From contig CAJAFJ010000215.1 in the NCBI GenBank assembly GCA_903938955.1, positions 1-5,223 on the forward strand: 5,223 nt of DNA, written 5' to 3'. The DNA comes from an uncultured beta proteobacterium. GTDB lineage: Bacteria > Pseudomonadota > Gammaproteobacteria > Burkholderiales > Burkholderiaceae. The notes beneath the pieces were generated by a model. The model was not told the DNA's origin. It was given only the letters and a program-made list of their open reading frames with translations, and searched no databases. Of the stretch, positions 1 to 5,217 are shown one piece after another; the first letter of the stretch is position 1, and each line of letters begins with the position of its first letter. The position numbers and the translations under genes are program-made.

Positions 1-77
1 CGGAGAATGTGTTGCGGGCGTTGACAGAGGCGGAATCCCCCAAAGCAAAGGCTAGGCGTCAAGCGCTGCCTGTTTAA
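1..77 (+). CDS. Possible C-terminal end of a gene cut by the window edge
   Basis: In the frame starting at base 3, 24 sense codons run to a TAA at 75-77 and encode a hydrophilic tail ending ARRQALPV. The composition (Ala, Arg, Lys, Glu and Leu, no rare-residue runs) is compatible with a real protein end, and the other two plus frames stop early (TGA at 22-24, TAG at 53-55). No family can be recognised from so short a piece. The stop codon sits at the centre of the 62-88 palindrome, so if the gene is real its end overlaps the first repeat copy. It could equally be non-coding; confidence is low. Confidence 0.3.
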   Translation, partial: ENVLRALTEAESPKAKARRQALPV

Positions 78-88
78 CAGGCAGCGCT
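62..88. repeat. Near-perfect 27-bp palindrome at the head of repeat copy A
   Basis: The arms AGCGCTGCCTGTT (62-74) and AACAGGCAGCGCT (76-88) are perfect reverse complements around a single central T. It could form a cruciform or hairpin, or be a binding site for a dimeric protein. No T-run follows on the plus strand, so it does not look like an ordinary intrinsic terminator. Only the inner GCCTGT/ACAGGC part is kept in copy B at 366-380, so the inner arms are the conserved element. Confidence 0.75.
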
Positions 89-165
89 GGCAAACCCGCA
101 TGGATACTGGGTTTGGCGACTTGCACCGGCGGCAATCCACAAACTTATCCACAGAAATTGTGGAT
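68..165 (+). repeat. Structured direct repeat, copy A
   Basis: This copy aligns without gaps to 366-463, about 71 of 98 positions being identical by my count. In order it holds a palindrome GCCTGTT-T-AACAGGC (68-82), the core AACCCGCATGGATACTG (93-109) identical in both copies, and a second palindrome ATCCACA-N5-TGTGGAT (147-153 and 159-165). The second palindrome includes a perfect DnaA-box consensus TTATCCACA at 145-153. A further near match CAATCCACA lies at 133-141. Both palindromes and their spacing are conserved while the sequence between them has diverged, which implies selection on structure or protein binding rather than recent duplication. The function is not recognised. Confidence 0.75.
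145..165. promoter_or_regulatory. DnaA-box-like palindrome in repeat copy A
   Basis: TTATCCACA at 145-153 matches the E. coli-type DnaA-box consensus exactly. After five bases the inverted partner TGTGGAT (159-165) follows, so two boxes face each other, the second imperfect. One box pair can arise by chance, but the same arrangement recurs 298 bp downstream. DnaA binding is inferred from the motif only. Confidence 0.5.
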
Positions 166-281
166 GCTGCATCGAAGCCAGCGGCGCTGCCCACCCGTTG
201 CACAGCCCGCCAGCCGCTTCCAAAAGCGCTAACACAAACCACTAACCAGACAAACCACCGGCCGTAAATTTATAGTAAATA

Positions 282-316
282 AGCTTGCAGCACATATACC
301 ATATGCACTTACAGCT
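282..316. repeat. Imperfect hairpin in the AT-rich segment
   Basis: The arm AGCTTGCAGCACATAT (282-297), a 3-base loop and the arm ATATGCACTTACAGCT (301-316) pair at about 11 of 16 positions, with the best pairing at both ends (AGCT/AGCT and CATAT/ATATG). From memory, comparable imperfect palindromes beginning with TAGCT-type ends are common between genes in Comamonadaceae. This may be a degenerate member, but I cannot confirm the family from one copy. Confidence 0.4.
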
Positions 317-365
317 ATTAATAATATAGCATCTATACTTCAAATGCGGCTGGAACGACTCCCAT

Positions 366-463
366 GCCTGTTTTACAGGCACCGTTTGGGAACCCGCATG
401 GATACTGACTTTGAGCGCTTAGCCCCAAGGCGCTCCCCAGAGTTATCCACAAAATATGTGGAG
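366..463 (+). repeat. Structured direct repeat, copy B
   Basis: This is the second copy of the repeat seen at 68-165, offset by exactly 298 bp with no gaps. It keeps the GCCTGT/ACAGGC palindrome (366-371 and 375-380, three-base loop), the 17-bp core AACCCGCATGGATACTG (391-407), and TCCACA-N5-TGTGGA (446-451 and 457-462) with the DnaA-box consensus TTATCCACA at 443-451. It also has an extra stem absent from copy A: GAGCGCTT (413-420) pairs with AGGCGCTC (428-435), with one G-T pair and a 7-base loop. The function is unknown. Candidates are an origin-type element, a dispersed extragenic repeat, or a structured RNA. Confidence 0.75.
443..462. promoter_or_regulatory. DnaA-box-like palindrome in repeat copy B
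   Basis: A perfect TTATCCACA (443-451) is followed after five bases by TGTGGA (457-462) in inverted orientation. This repeats the arrangement at 145-165, including the 5-base spacer, although the spacer bases and the outermost arm base differ. DnaA binding is inferred from the consensus only. Confidence 0.5.
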
Positions 464-637
464 AGAGTGAAGCAGTTCTGGCGCGCGTTGAATTGCGTAT
501 TGGGAATAAAGGGTTTGAGGTGTTGGCGGTAGCTTTGCAGCGGTTTCGGTCATTCAGAAATCCGCAGGTTTTTCGGTGTGCATTACGTTGGGCATCGCCG
601 TCACCTGCCTGCAAACTACGGACTCCGAGTTAAACCA

Positions 638-1195
638 ATGTCCATTTTCGCCAGCGCAGCCATCGGCTCACCGGCCCCGCTACCCGAGCGATCGGTCGAT
701 CCGCTCATCACTGAGCGCACAGTCTTCAGCGCCGACAGAACTCACCGCTTCGCGCTCTTTCGGCATTGGAGCAATCCAGAAGACTACGCTTGCGGCATCA
801 GCATGAACCCCTCCGGTGCAGCGGAAGATGTGACCGATCCGACTGTGGCTGGCATGGTCCGCCGAGCTCAAGAGCACTGGGGCGTCGGCGCCTACTACCA
901 ACTCAACATCATGTCCATTCGCGGCACCTACTCGTCGGACTTGGCTACAACGGCGATGGTCAACCTCCCGGAGAACGATGAATGGATTCGACGAATCGCG
1001 GCCAATGCCAGAATCGTTGTGGTGAGTTGGGGGAATCCCGGTCACAAGTCAGGCCGTGGAGCCACGGTGGAGACGATCCTTCGCGAAGTGTGCGACCCGG
1101 CGAAGGTCTTTTGCTTCGGTAGGAATAAGAACAAGTCTCCGGTCCATCCTCTCTATCAACGGCTTGACGCGCCATTGCTGCCATATTTTGAATAG
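638..1195 (+). CDS. DUF1643 family protein, function unknown
   Basis: The 185-aa protein fits the DUF1643 (COG4333) family along its whole length. The domain begins near residue 34 with HRFALFRHW. It then has MNPSG (56-60) followed by a DPT (67-69), a WG (81-82), the NIMSIRGT strand (90-97), ND (113-114), VVVSWGNPG (128-136) with an Arg at 140, and the C-terminal HPLY (170-173). These are the conserved stretches of the family, and its usual length is about 150-180 aa. No signal peptide or membrane segment is seen, so it is probably cytoplasmic. No biochemical role is established that I know of; members are common in phages and accessory islands. ATG 638 is chosen because the 20 residues added by an upstream GTG at 578 have no family character; neither start has a strong Shine-Dalgarno. 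It is followed by a decayed toxin-antitoxin locus, consistent with an accessory region. Confidence 0.85.
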   Translation: MSIFASAAIGSPAPLPERSVDPLITERTVFSADRTHRFALFRHWSNPEDYACGISMNPSGAAEDVTDPTVAGMVRRAQEHWGVGAYYQLNIMSIRGTYSSDLATTAMVNLPENDEWIRRIAANARIVVVSWGNPGHKSGRGATVETILREVCDPAKVFCFGRNKNKSPVHPLYQRLDAPLLPYFE

Positions 1196-1266
1196 GCTCC
1201 ATGTGCTCACAGCCCAGCCGGCCGATGTTTAACCTATCGTGCAAGCGAACCCTGTACTAGCATTTC

Positions 1267-1282
1267 GTAGCCACAAGGCTAC
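1267..1282. promoter_or_regulatory. Putative operator/promoter of the toxin-antitoxin locus
   Basis: A perfect inverted repeat, GTAGCC (1267-1272), ACAA, GGCTAC (1277-1282), lies just before the toxin ATG at 1291. A -10-like TACAAT (1280-1285) overlaps its right arm; no good -35 is visible. Toxin-antitoxin loci of this type are normally repressed by the HTH antitoxin binding such a palindrome, so autoregulation by the downstream antitoxin is inferred. The gap before it (1196-1266) shows nothing else I can support. Confidence 0.5.
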
Positions 1283-1290
1283 AATAAATC

Positions 1291-1583
1291 ATGTACAGCG
1301 TGATCGAAACCGAAGAGTTCAGCGAATGGCTGACCAAGCTTAAAGACATACCCACTCGTATTTGATTGGCGCGTCGGCTCAACAAAGCACGGCTCGGCAA
1401 TTTGGGCGACTTCAAACCAGTAGGTGACGGCGTGTTTGAAATGCGGGAATTTTTCGGTCCGGCTGGCGTATGTACTACGTGGAGCGCACAGGCGCTTTGA
1501 TCGTCATGCTTGGCGGTGGTGATAAATCCAGCCAAGCCCGCGACATTGAGCGGGCCAAACAACTCGCCAAGGAGTGGCAATGA
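1291..1583 (+). pseudogene. Inactivated HI1419-type (HigB/RelE-like) addiction-module toxin
   Basis: Reading from ATG 1291 gives the start of a RelE/ParE-superfamily addiction-module killer protein (MYSVIETEEFSEWLTKL), which is broken by TGA at 1363-1365 (codon 25). The same frame then resumes family sequence (ARLGNLGDFKPVGDG, then MREFFGP) until about 1461. There the reading must shift by one missing base to continue GWRMYYVERTGALIVMLGG and then GDKSSQARDIERAKQLAKEW, ending at TGA 1581-1583. Repaired, it would be about 98 aa, the normal length. Such toxins are ribosome-dependent mRNA endonucleases or related inhibitors. Two independent lesions make an active toxin very unlikely. The stop overlaps the antitoxin ATG, the usual toxin-first order of this family. 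Confidence 0.85.
1569..1574 (+). promoter_or_regulatory. Shine-Dalgarno that fixes the antitoxin start
   Basis: AAGGAG ends five bases before ATG 1580. The in-frame GTG at 1574 overlaps this site and has no ribosome-binding site of its own, so ATG 1580 is the likely start. The site lies inside the last codons of the toxin remnant, indicating translational coupling in the ancestral operon. Confidence 0.75.
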
Positions 1584-1876
1584 GCAAGATGAAGACCCGG
1601 CCATTTGACATGGCCAACTACCTGACAAGCGAAGCAGACATTGCTGAATACCTTCGCCAAGTACTGGAGGACGGCGACCCGATCGAATTGGCTGCCGCCT
1701 TGGGCGATATTGCCCGCACCCGCGGCATGACGCAATTGGCCAAAGACACGGGACTTTCACGCGAGAGTCTGTACAAAAGCCTCTCCGGTGAACGGGCTCC
1801 CAGCAGCGATACCTTGTTCAAGGTCATGCGTGCACTGGGGTTCAAACTGACGCTGCAGCCAGTGACCCCGACATAA
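1580..1876 (+). CDS. HI1420-type (HigA-like) addiction-module antitoxin, HTH protein
   Basis: This 98-aa protein matches the probable addiction module antidote family typified by HI1420 (COG3636). The N-terminal part has the family signature FDMANYL followed by an acidic DIAEYL helix (residues 9-25). A helix-turn-helix follows at about residues 50-70 (MTQLAKDTGLSRESLYKSLS), then a hydrophobic C-terminal helix (LFKVMRALGFKL). It is cytoplasmic and DNA-binding; in the intact system it neutralises the toxin and represses the operon, probably through the 1267-1282 palindrome. The frame is undamaged although its partner toxin is dead, so it is an orphan antitoxin. It may persist by autoregulation, by acting against related toxins elsewhere in the genome, or simply because decay is recent. 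It is convergent with the DUF3820 gene; no clear terminator is seen in the 83-bp gap. Confidence 0.88.
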   Translation: MSKMKTRPFDMANYLTSEADIAEYLRQVLEDGDPIELAAALGDIARTRGMTQLAKDTGLSRESLYKSLSGERAPSSDTLFKVMRALGFKLTLQPVTPT

Positions 1877-1959
1877 TTCAGCCCACAAGCGCCCTGCCCT
1901 ACAGTGACATCAACCAGAATTTGCTATCTGAGTCCGTCTAACCGACGCAGAAACCTGTA

Positions 1960-2172
1960 TCAACCCGCCCGCAGCGGCTTGAGCAAATCGTTCAGCCCGT
2001 TGTGGTCAATCTCGTTCATCAGCATCAGCAAGCGGCCGATCTCGCCTTTGGGCACGCCTTCACGCGCAAACCAGCGTAAATAATTGCCCGGCAGGTCGGC
2101 GATGATGCAGCCCTTGTGTTTGCCAAAGGGCATTTCGCGGGTCACCAGCAGTTGCAGGTCTTCGGGCTGCAT
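1960..2172 (-). CDS. DUF3820 family small protein
   Basis: The complete 70-aa protein has the DUF3820 (COG3530, also called putative quorum-sensing-regulated virulence factor) signature: MPFGKHKG at 14-21, DLPGNYLRWFAREG at 26-39, PKGEIG at 41-46, and the C-terminal NGLNDLLKPL. The length is normal for the family. It is a small soluble protein. The virulence-factor name comes from a Pseudomonas homologue, and no molecular function is established that I know of. It starts 2 nt after the yciH stop on the same strand, so the two are co-transcribed and probably translationally coupled. Only a G-rich stretch about 7 nt before the ATG could serve as Shine-Dalgarno. Confidence 0.88.
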   Translation of the reverse strand: MQPEDLQLLVTREMPFGKHKGCIIADLPGNYLRWFAREGVPKGEIGRLLMLMNEIDHNGLNDLLKPLRAG

Positions 2173-2174
2173 GC

Positions 2175-2537
2175 CTAGCCCCCGGCGCGCTTGACGACCA
2201 GGCCCTGCGCCTTGAGCAGTTCAATGACGCGGTCGCAGTGGTCGCCCTGCACTTCAATCACGCCGTCCTTGACCGTGCCACCCGAGCCGCAGGCGGTTTT
2301 AAGTTGCTTGCCCAAGGTCATCAGCGCCAGCGGCTCCAGCGCCAGGCCTTTCACCAGCGTCACGCCCTTGCCGGCGCGGCCTTTGGTTTCGCGCGAGACG
2401 CGCACCACACCGTCGCTGGACGGTTTGGCCTTGGCGGCGTTGCAGCTGCAACTGGCCGTGGGTTGGCGACACACCGGGCACATGCGCCCACTGTCGGTGG
2501 AGTAGACCAAGCCGCCGCTTGCAAATCTGGATTTCAT
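2175..2537 (-). CDS. yciH: YciH, SUI1/eIF1-like translation initiation factor
   Basis: The 120-aa protein begins with the YciH hallmark LVYSTDSGR (10-18), then a small Cys cluster C20-x2-C23-x6-C30-x-C32 that could bind zinc. From about residue 40 it has an SUI1 domain: VRVSRETKGRAGKGVTLVKG, then LGKQLKTACGSGGTVKDG, and a C-terminal helix HCDRVIELLKAQG. This is the bacterial eIF1 homologue, thought to act at the small ribosomal subunit and influence initiation fidelity. It is cytoplasmic. The ATG at 2537 is chosen because it places the family N-terminus normally, but no Shine-Dalgarno is visible upstream (the bases read CCTTTCCTCACCC). It is divergent from the SPFH operon across about 100 bp and is followed by the DUF3820 gene. 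Confidence 0.92.
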   Translation of the reverse strand: MKSRFASGGLVYSTDSGRMCPVCRQPTASCSCNAAKAKPSSDGVVRVSRETKGRAGKGVTLVKGLALEPLALMTLGKQLKTACGSGGTVKDGVIEVQGDHCDRVIELLKAQGLVVKRAGG

Positions 2538-2638
2538 GGGTGAGGAAAGGTAAATAAGTGAAGACGGATTGTCGGAGAAATTTCAGGCCAACACCGGCAG
2601 GTATCATTCCAGATCGTTATCACCACTAGGAGCACCCC
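2538..2638. promoter_or_regulatory. Divergent intergenic region between yciH and the SPFH operon
   Basis: This 101-bp gap must hold the promoters for both directions. On the plus strand a -10-like TATCAT lies at 2602-2607 without a good -35. AGGAG at 2628-2632 is a strong Shine-Dalgarno six bases before ATG 2639 and fixes the SPFH gene start. On the minus strand I see no convincing promoter or Shine-Dalgarno. No regulator palindrome is evident. Confidence 0.45.
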
Positions 2639-3682
2639 ATGGCGCTGATGGACTTCATCAAGAAACAGTTTATTGACATTATTCAGTGGACCGAAGACGC
2701 AGACGGCACGCTGGCCTGGCGTTTTCCGATGGCTGACATGGAGATTCAAAACGGTGCCCAGCTGGTGGTGCGCGAATCGCAAATGGCGCTGTTTGTGAAC
2801 GAAGGCAAGGTGGCTGACGTGTTTGGCCCCGGCACCCACAAGCTCACCACGCAAACGCTGCCGGTGCTGACCTACCTGAAGAACTGGGACAAGCTGTTTG
2901 AGTCGCCGTTCAAAAGTGATGTGTACTTTTTCAGCACGCGCCAGCAGGTTGACCAAAAGTGGGGCACGCCCCAGCCCATCACCATCCGCGACAAAGATTT
3001 TGGCGCCGTGCGCCTGCGCGCCTTTGGTAACTACAGCTTTCGCGTCACGGACCCCAAACTGTTTCACACCGAAATCTCGGGCACGCGCGAGCGTTACGAG
3101 GTGGGCGATCTGGATGGCCAGTTGCGCGGACTGGTGCTGCAAAACATCAGCAACGCCATTGCCAGCAGCGGCATCCCGTTTCTGGACCTGGCCTCCAACC
3201 AGCTGATGTTTGCGCAGGCACTCGCCACGCAACTGGCGCCTGAATTCATCAAGATTGGTTTGAAGCTCGAAGGCATGACGGTCCAAAACGTCTCCCTGCC
3301 TGAAGAGCTGCAAAAAATTCTGGACCAGAAAATCGGCATGGGCATGGTCGGCAACGACATGGCCAAGTTCATGCAATACCAGACGGCGCAGGCCATTCCC
3401 AAGTTTGCCGAAGGTGCAGCGGGCGGCGGCAGCGGCATTGCGGGTGACGCCATGGGCCTGGGTGCTGGTGTTGCCCTGGGCCAGGTGCTGGCACAAAACC
3501 TGGCTACCGGTTTGCAGGGCAGCGCAGCGGCCCCTGCGGCCAGCGCCCCAGCGGCCGTGGGCATGAAAGCCGAAGACGTGATGGCCACCCTGGAAAAGCT
3601 TGGCGAACTCAAAACCAAAGGCATCCTGACGCAGGAAGAGTTCGACGCGAAAAAGACCGAACTGCTCAAAAAACTGGTCTGA
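2639..3682 (+). CDS. Soluble SPFH-domain protein with C-terminal SHOCT motif
   Basis: This 347-aa protein belongs to the COG4260 (YdjI / virion-core-like) branch of the SPFH (stomatin/prohibitin) superfamily. The N-terminus (MALMDFIKKQFIDIIQW) is amphipathic, not a membrane span. The SPFH region covers about residues 25-235: QLVVRESQMALFVNEGKVAD, then FGPGTHKLTT, a KWGTPQPITIRDKDFG stretch and RLRAFGNYSFRVTDP. Helix-rich sequence follows to about 257. A Gly/Ala-rich linker spans about 258-308, and a SHOCT motif closes the protein (about 313-347), with KTKGILTQEEFDAKK as its core. SPFH proteins form oligomers or membrane-surface scaffolds; SHOCT is a short oligomerisation or targeting motif. 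The likely role is a peripheral inner-membrane scaffold, with the neighbouring zinc-ribbon membrane protein as partner. It is the first gene of the operon. Its substrate and trigger are unknown. Confidence 0.88.
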   Translation: MALMDFIKKQFIDIIQWTEDADGTLAWRFPMADMEIQNGAQLVVRESQMALFVNEGKVADVFGPGTHKLTTQTLPVLTYLKNWDKLFESPFKSDVYFFSTRQQVDQKWGTPQPITIRDKDFGAVRLRAFGNYSFRVTDPKLFHTEISGTRERYEVGDLDGQLRGLVLQNISNAIASSGIPFLDLASNQLMFAQALATQLAPEFIKIGLKLEGMTVQNVSLPEELQKILDQKIGMGMVGNDMAKFMQYQTAQAIPKFAEGAAGGGSGIAGDAMGLGAGVALGQVLAQNLATGLQGSAAAPAASAPAAVGMKAEDVMATLEKLGELKTKGILTQEEFDAKKTELLKKLV

Positions 3683-3701
3683 CGCCTCCCAGTCGCGCTG
3701 C

Positions 3702-5204
3702 ATGGCCACTGAACCCTCCCAACGCGCCTACCGGGCTCCCTGCCCGGGCTGTGGCGCGCCGGTTGATTTCCGCAGTGCGCAGTCCACCCACGCAGTGTGC
3801 GGCTACTGCCAAAGCATGGTGCTACGCCAGGGCGAAACCCTGTCGCGCATCGGCAAAATGGCCGAGCTGTTTGACGACCACAGCCCGCTGCAGTTGCAGA
3901 CCAGCGGCAGCTGGAACAAAAAGGCCTTCACGTTGGTCGGGCGTCTGCAATACAAATACGGCGAGGGCACCTGGACCGAATGGCACGCGGTGCTGGACGA
4001 CGGCAGTAGCGCCTATTTGAGCGAAGACAACGGCGCCTACGTCTTCAGCACAGCCATGACCACGCAGCGCGAGTTGCCAGAGGCCGAGCGCTTTCGGGTC
4101 GGCGGCAGCACCGCCATCAACGGCAAATCGTTCAGCGTCGCCTCCAACCAGCAAGTTGCCTTGATATCGGCGCAAGGCGAGTTGCCGCGCTTGCCCGCGC
4201 TGGGCCACTTGTTCGCCATGGTGGAGTTGCGCAGCCAGGAGTCGGGCGAAGTGCTCAGCATCGACTACAGCACGCAGCCTCCCAACGTTTCCATCGGCAA
4301 ACCAGTGCAGCTGGACGACCTGGCGCTGGCGGGCTTGCGCAGCGGATCAATCAAAGACGAGAAGGGGCGCCAGTTCAACTGCCCCCACTGCGGTGCACCC
4401 GTGGCACCGCTGCTGGCCAGCAGCAAAAGCATCACCTGCGGCTCGTGCAACAGCCTGATTGATTTGTCGCAGGGGCTGGGCGCCGAACTCAAGCACGCGG
4501 TGCAGGACGAGCCGGTGGCGCCCCTGATTCCGCTGGGCAGCCAGGGTCCGTTTCAGGGCGTGCTGTGGCGGGTGGTGGGCTTTCAGCACCGCATGGGCAC
4601 CGACCCCAGCGACCCCGATGAACAGTTTGGCTGGGAAGAATATTTACTTTACAACGCCAAGCGCGGCTTCATCTTTCTGGTGGATTCGACCGAGGGCTGG
4701 AGTATGGTCAAACCCGCCACCGGAGCGCCGGTGCTGAGCGACAGTGGCCAAAGTGCGACCTATCTCGGCACCAAGTACACCCTCAAGGAGCGCTACAACG
4801 CCGAAACCTCGTATGTGGCCGGTGAGTTTTACTGGCAGGTATCCCGCGGGCAAAAAACCTCGAACCGCGATTTTGTCAGTGGCAAAAGCCTGCTCTCGAT
4901 GGAACAATCCGCCAACGAAGTGACCTGGTCCGTAGGCAACAAAATCGAGAGCGACACCGTGGCCAGCGCCTTCAAACTGACCAACCAAAAAGAACTGCTC
5001 AAGCGCAGCGACGCAGGCCCCGGCAGCACCGCCGTGGCCGTCAATGCGCGCACCGGCATCATAATTTTTGTGTGCATCGTGCTGTTGATTCTGGTCATCA
5101 GCCGCTGCTCCAGCTGCGACCCGGCCACCGAAAACTGCGCCAGCAGCACGCGCAGTTCAGGCGGATCGTTTGGAGGTTTCTCCAGCGGCGGCGGCCACAA
5201 GTAG
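3702..5204 (+). CDS. Membrane-anchored protein with two zinc ribbons and two DUF4178 modules
   Basis: This 500-aa protein is built as a tandem duplication. Zinc ribbon 1 has C14/C17 and C33/C36 (CPGCGAPVDF, then CGYC) and is followed by DUF4178 module 1 (about 62-205, with YKYGEGTWTEWHAVLDDGS). Zinc ribbon 2 has C227/C230 and C246/C249 (CPHCGAPVAP, then CGSC) and is followed by module 2 (about 279-425, with FGWEEYLLYNAKRGFIFLVD). One membrane segment lies at about 452-467 (TGIIIFVCIVLLILVI), followed by a short Cys- and Gly/Ser-rich tail ending GGFSSGGGHK. There is no signal peptide, so the modules probably face the cytoplasm and the end is tail-anchored. The start lies 19 nt after the SPFH stop without a clear Shine-Dalgarno, suggesting coupling. 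DUF4178 has no known biochemical activity that I know of; a structural or sensor role with the SPFH protein is inferred. Confidence 0.88.
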   Translation: MATEPSQRAYRAPCPGCGAPVDFRSAQSTHAVCGYCQSMVLRQGETLSRIGKMAELFDDHSPLQLQTSGSWNKKAFTLVGRLQYKYGEGTWTEWHAVLDDGSSAYLSEDNGAYVFSTAMTTQRELPEAERFRVGGSTAINGKSFSVASNQQVALISAQGELPRLPALGHLFAMVELRSQESGEVLSIDYSTQPPNVSIGKPVQLDDLALAGLRSGSIKDEKGRQFNCPHCGAPVAPLLASSKSITCGSCNSLIDLSQGLGAELKHAVQDEPVAPLIPLGSQGPFQGVLWRVVGFQHRMGTDPSDPDEQFGWEEYLLYNAKRGFIFLVDSTEGWSMVKPATGAPVLSDSGQSATYLGTKYTLKERYNAETSYVAGEFYWQVSRGQKTSNRDFVSGKSLLSMEQSANEVTWSVGNKIESDTVASAFKLTNQKELLKRSDAGPGSTAVAVNARTGIIIFVCIVLLILVISRCSSCDPATENCASSTRSSGGSFGGFSSGGGHK

Positions 5205-5217
5205 CAAAACATTTTTT

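Larger units (their letters stand above)
166..637. other. Long non-coding stretch with repeat copy B and AT-rich core
   Basis: No convincing gene lies here. Short reading frames cross repeat copy B and have no recognisable protein character. The contents are three closely spaced AACCA units around 235-257, an AT-rich segment at 265-344 (about 74% A+T by my count) with an imperfect hairpin, repeat copy B, and the 464-637 leader of the DUF1643 gene. In that leader I see no clear -35/-10 pair. The AT-rich segment framed by two DnaA-box repeats resembles a replication-origin or regulatory layout, but this is only an architectural resemblance. Confidence 0.5.

Noticed and set aside
68..82. LexA (SOS) box reading of CTGT...ACAG in the repeat palindromes
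   Set aside because: The half-sites are only 3 bases apart, whereas the E. coli-type LexA operator needs 8; no SOS gene follows.
62..100. Intrinsic terminator at the 62-88 palindrome
   Set aside because: The stem is strong, but no T-run follows on the plus strand and none precedes it for the minus strand; a one-base loop is also unsuitable without opening the stem.
344..532. A 62-codon plus-strand reading frame across repeat copy B
   Set aside because: It runs through the palindromes and core of the repeat, has no protein-family character, and the equivalent frame is not kept in copy A.
629..1233. Integron cassette reading of the DUF1643 gene: GTTAAAC at 629-635 before the start and GTTTAAC at 1227-1233 after the stop
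   Set aside because: These 7-mers fit the attC core rules, but no complete attC with paired R and L boxes is found on either side and no integrase is present; likely chance.
1363..1365. TGA in the toxin as a recoded (selenocysteine) codon
   Set aside because: The position is not a Cys or catalytic site in the family, and a separate frameshift downstream already disables the gene.
1877..1959. Bidirectional terminator between the antitoxin and DUF3820 genes
   Set aside because: Only a 4-bp stem (CGTC-N5-GACG, 1935-1947) without T-runs is visible; too weak to call.
2534..3709. A 391-codon minus-strand reading frame opposite the SPFH gene
   Set aside because: It is the antisense shadow of a GC-rich coding gene. 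Its translation is a low-complexity mix of His, Gln, Arg and Val with no recognisable domain, whereas the plus strand is a clear SPFH protein.
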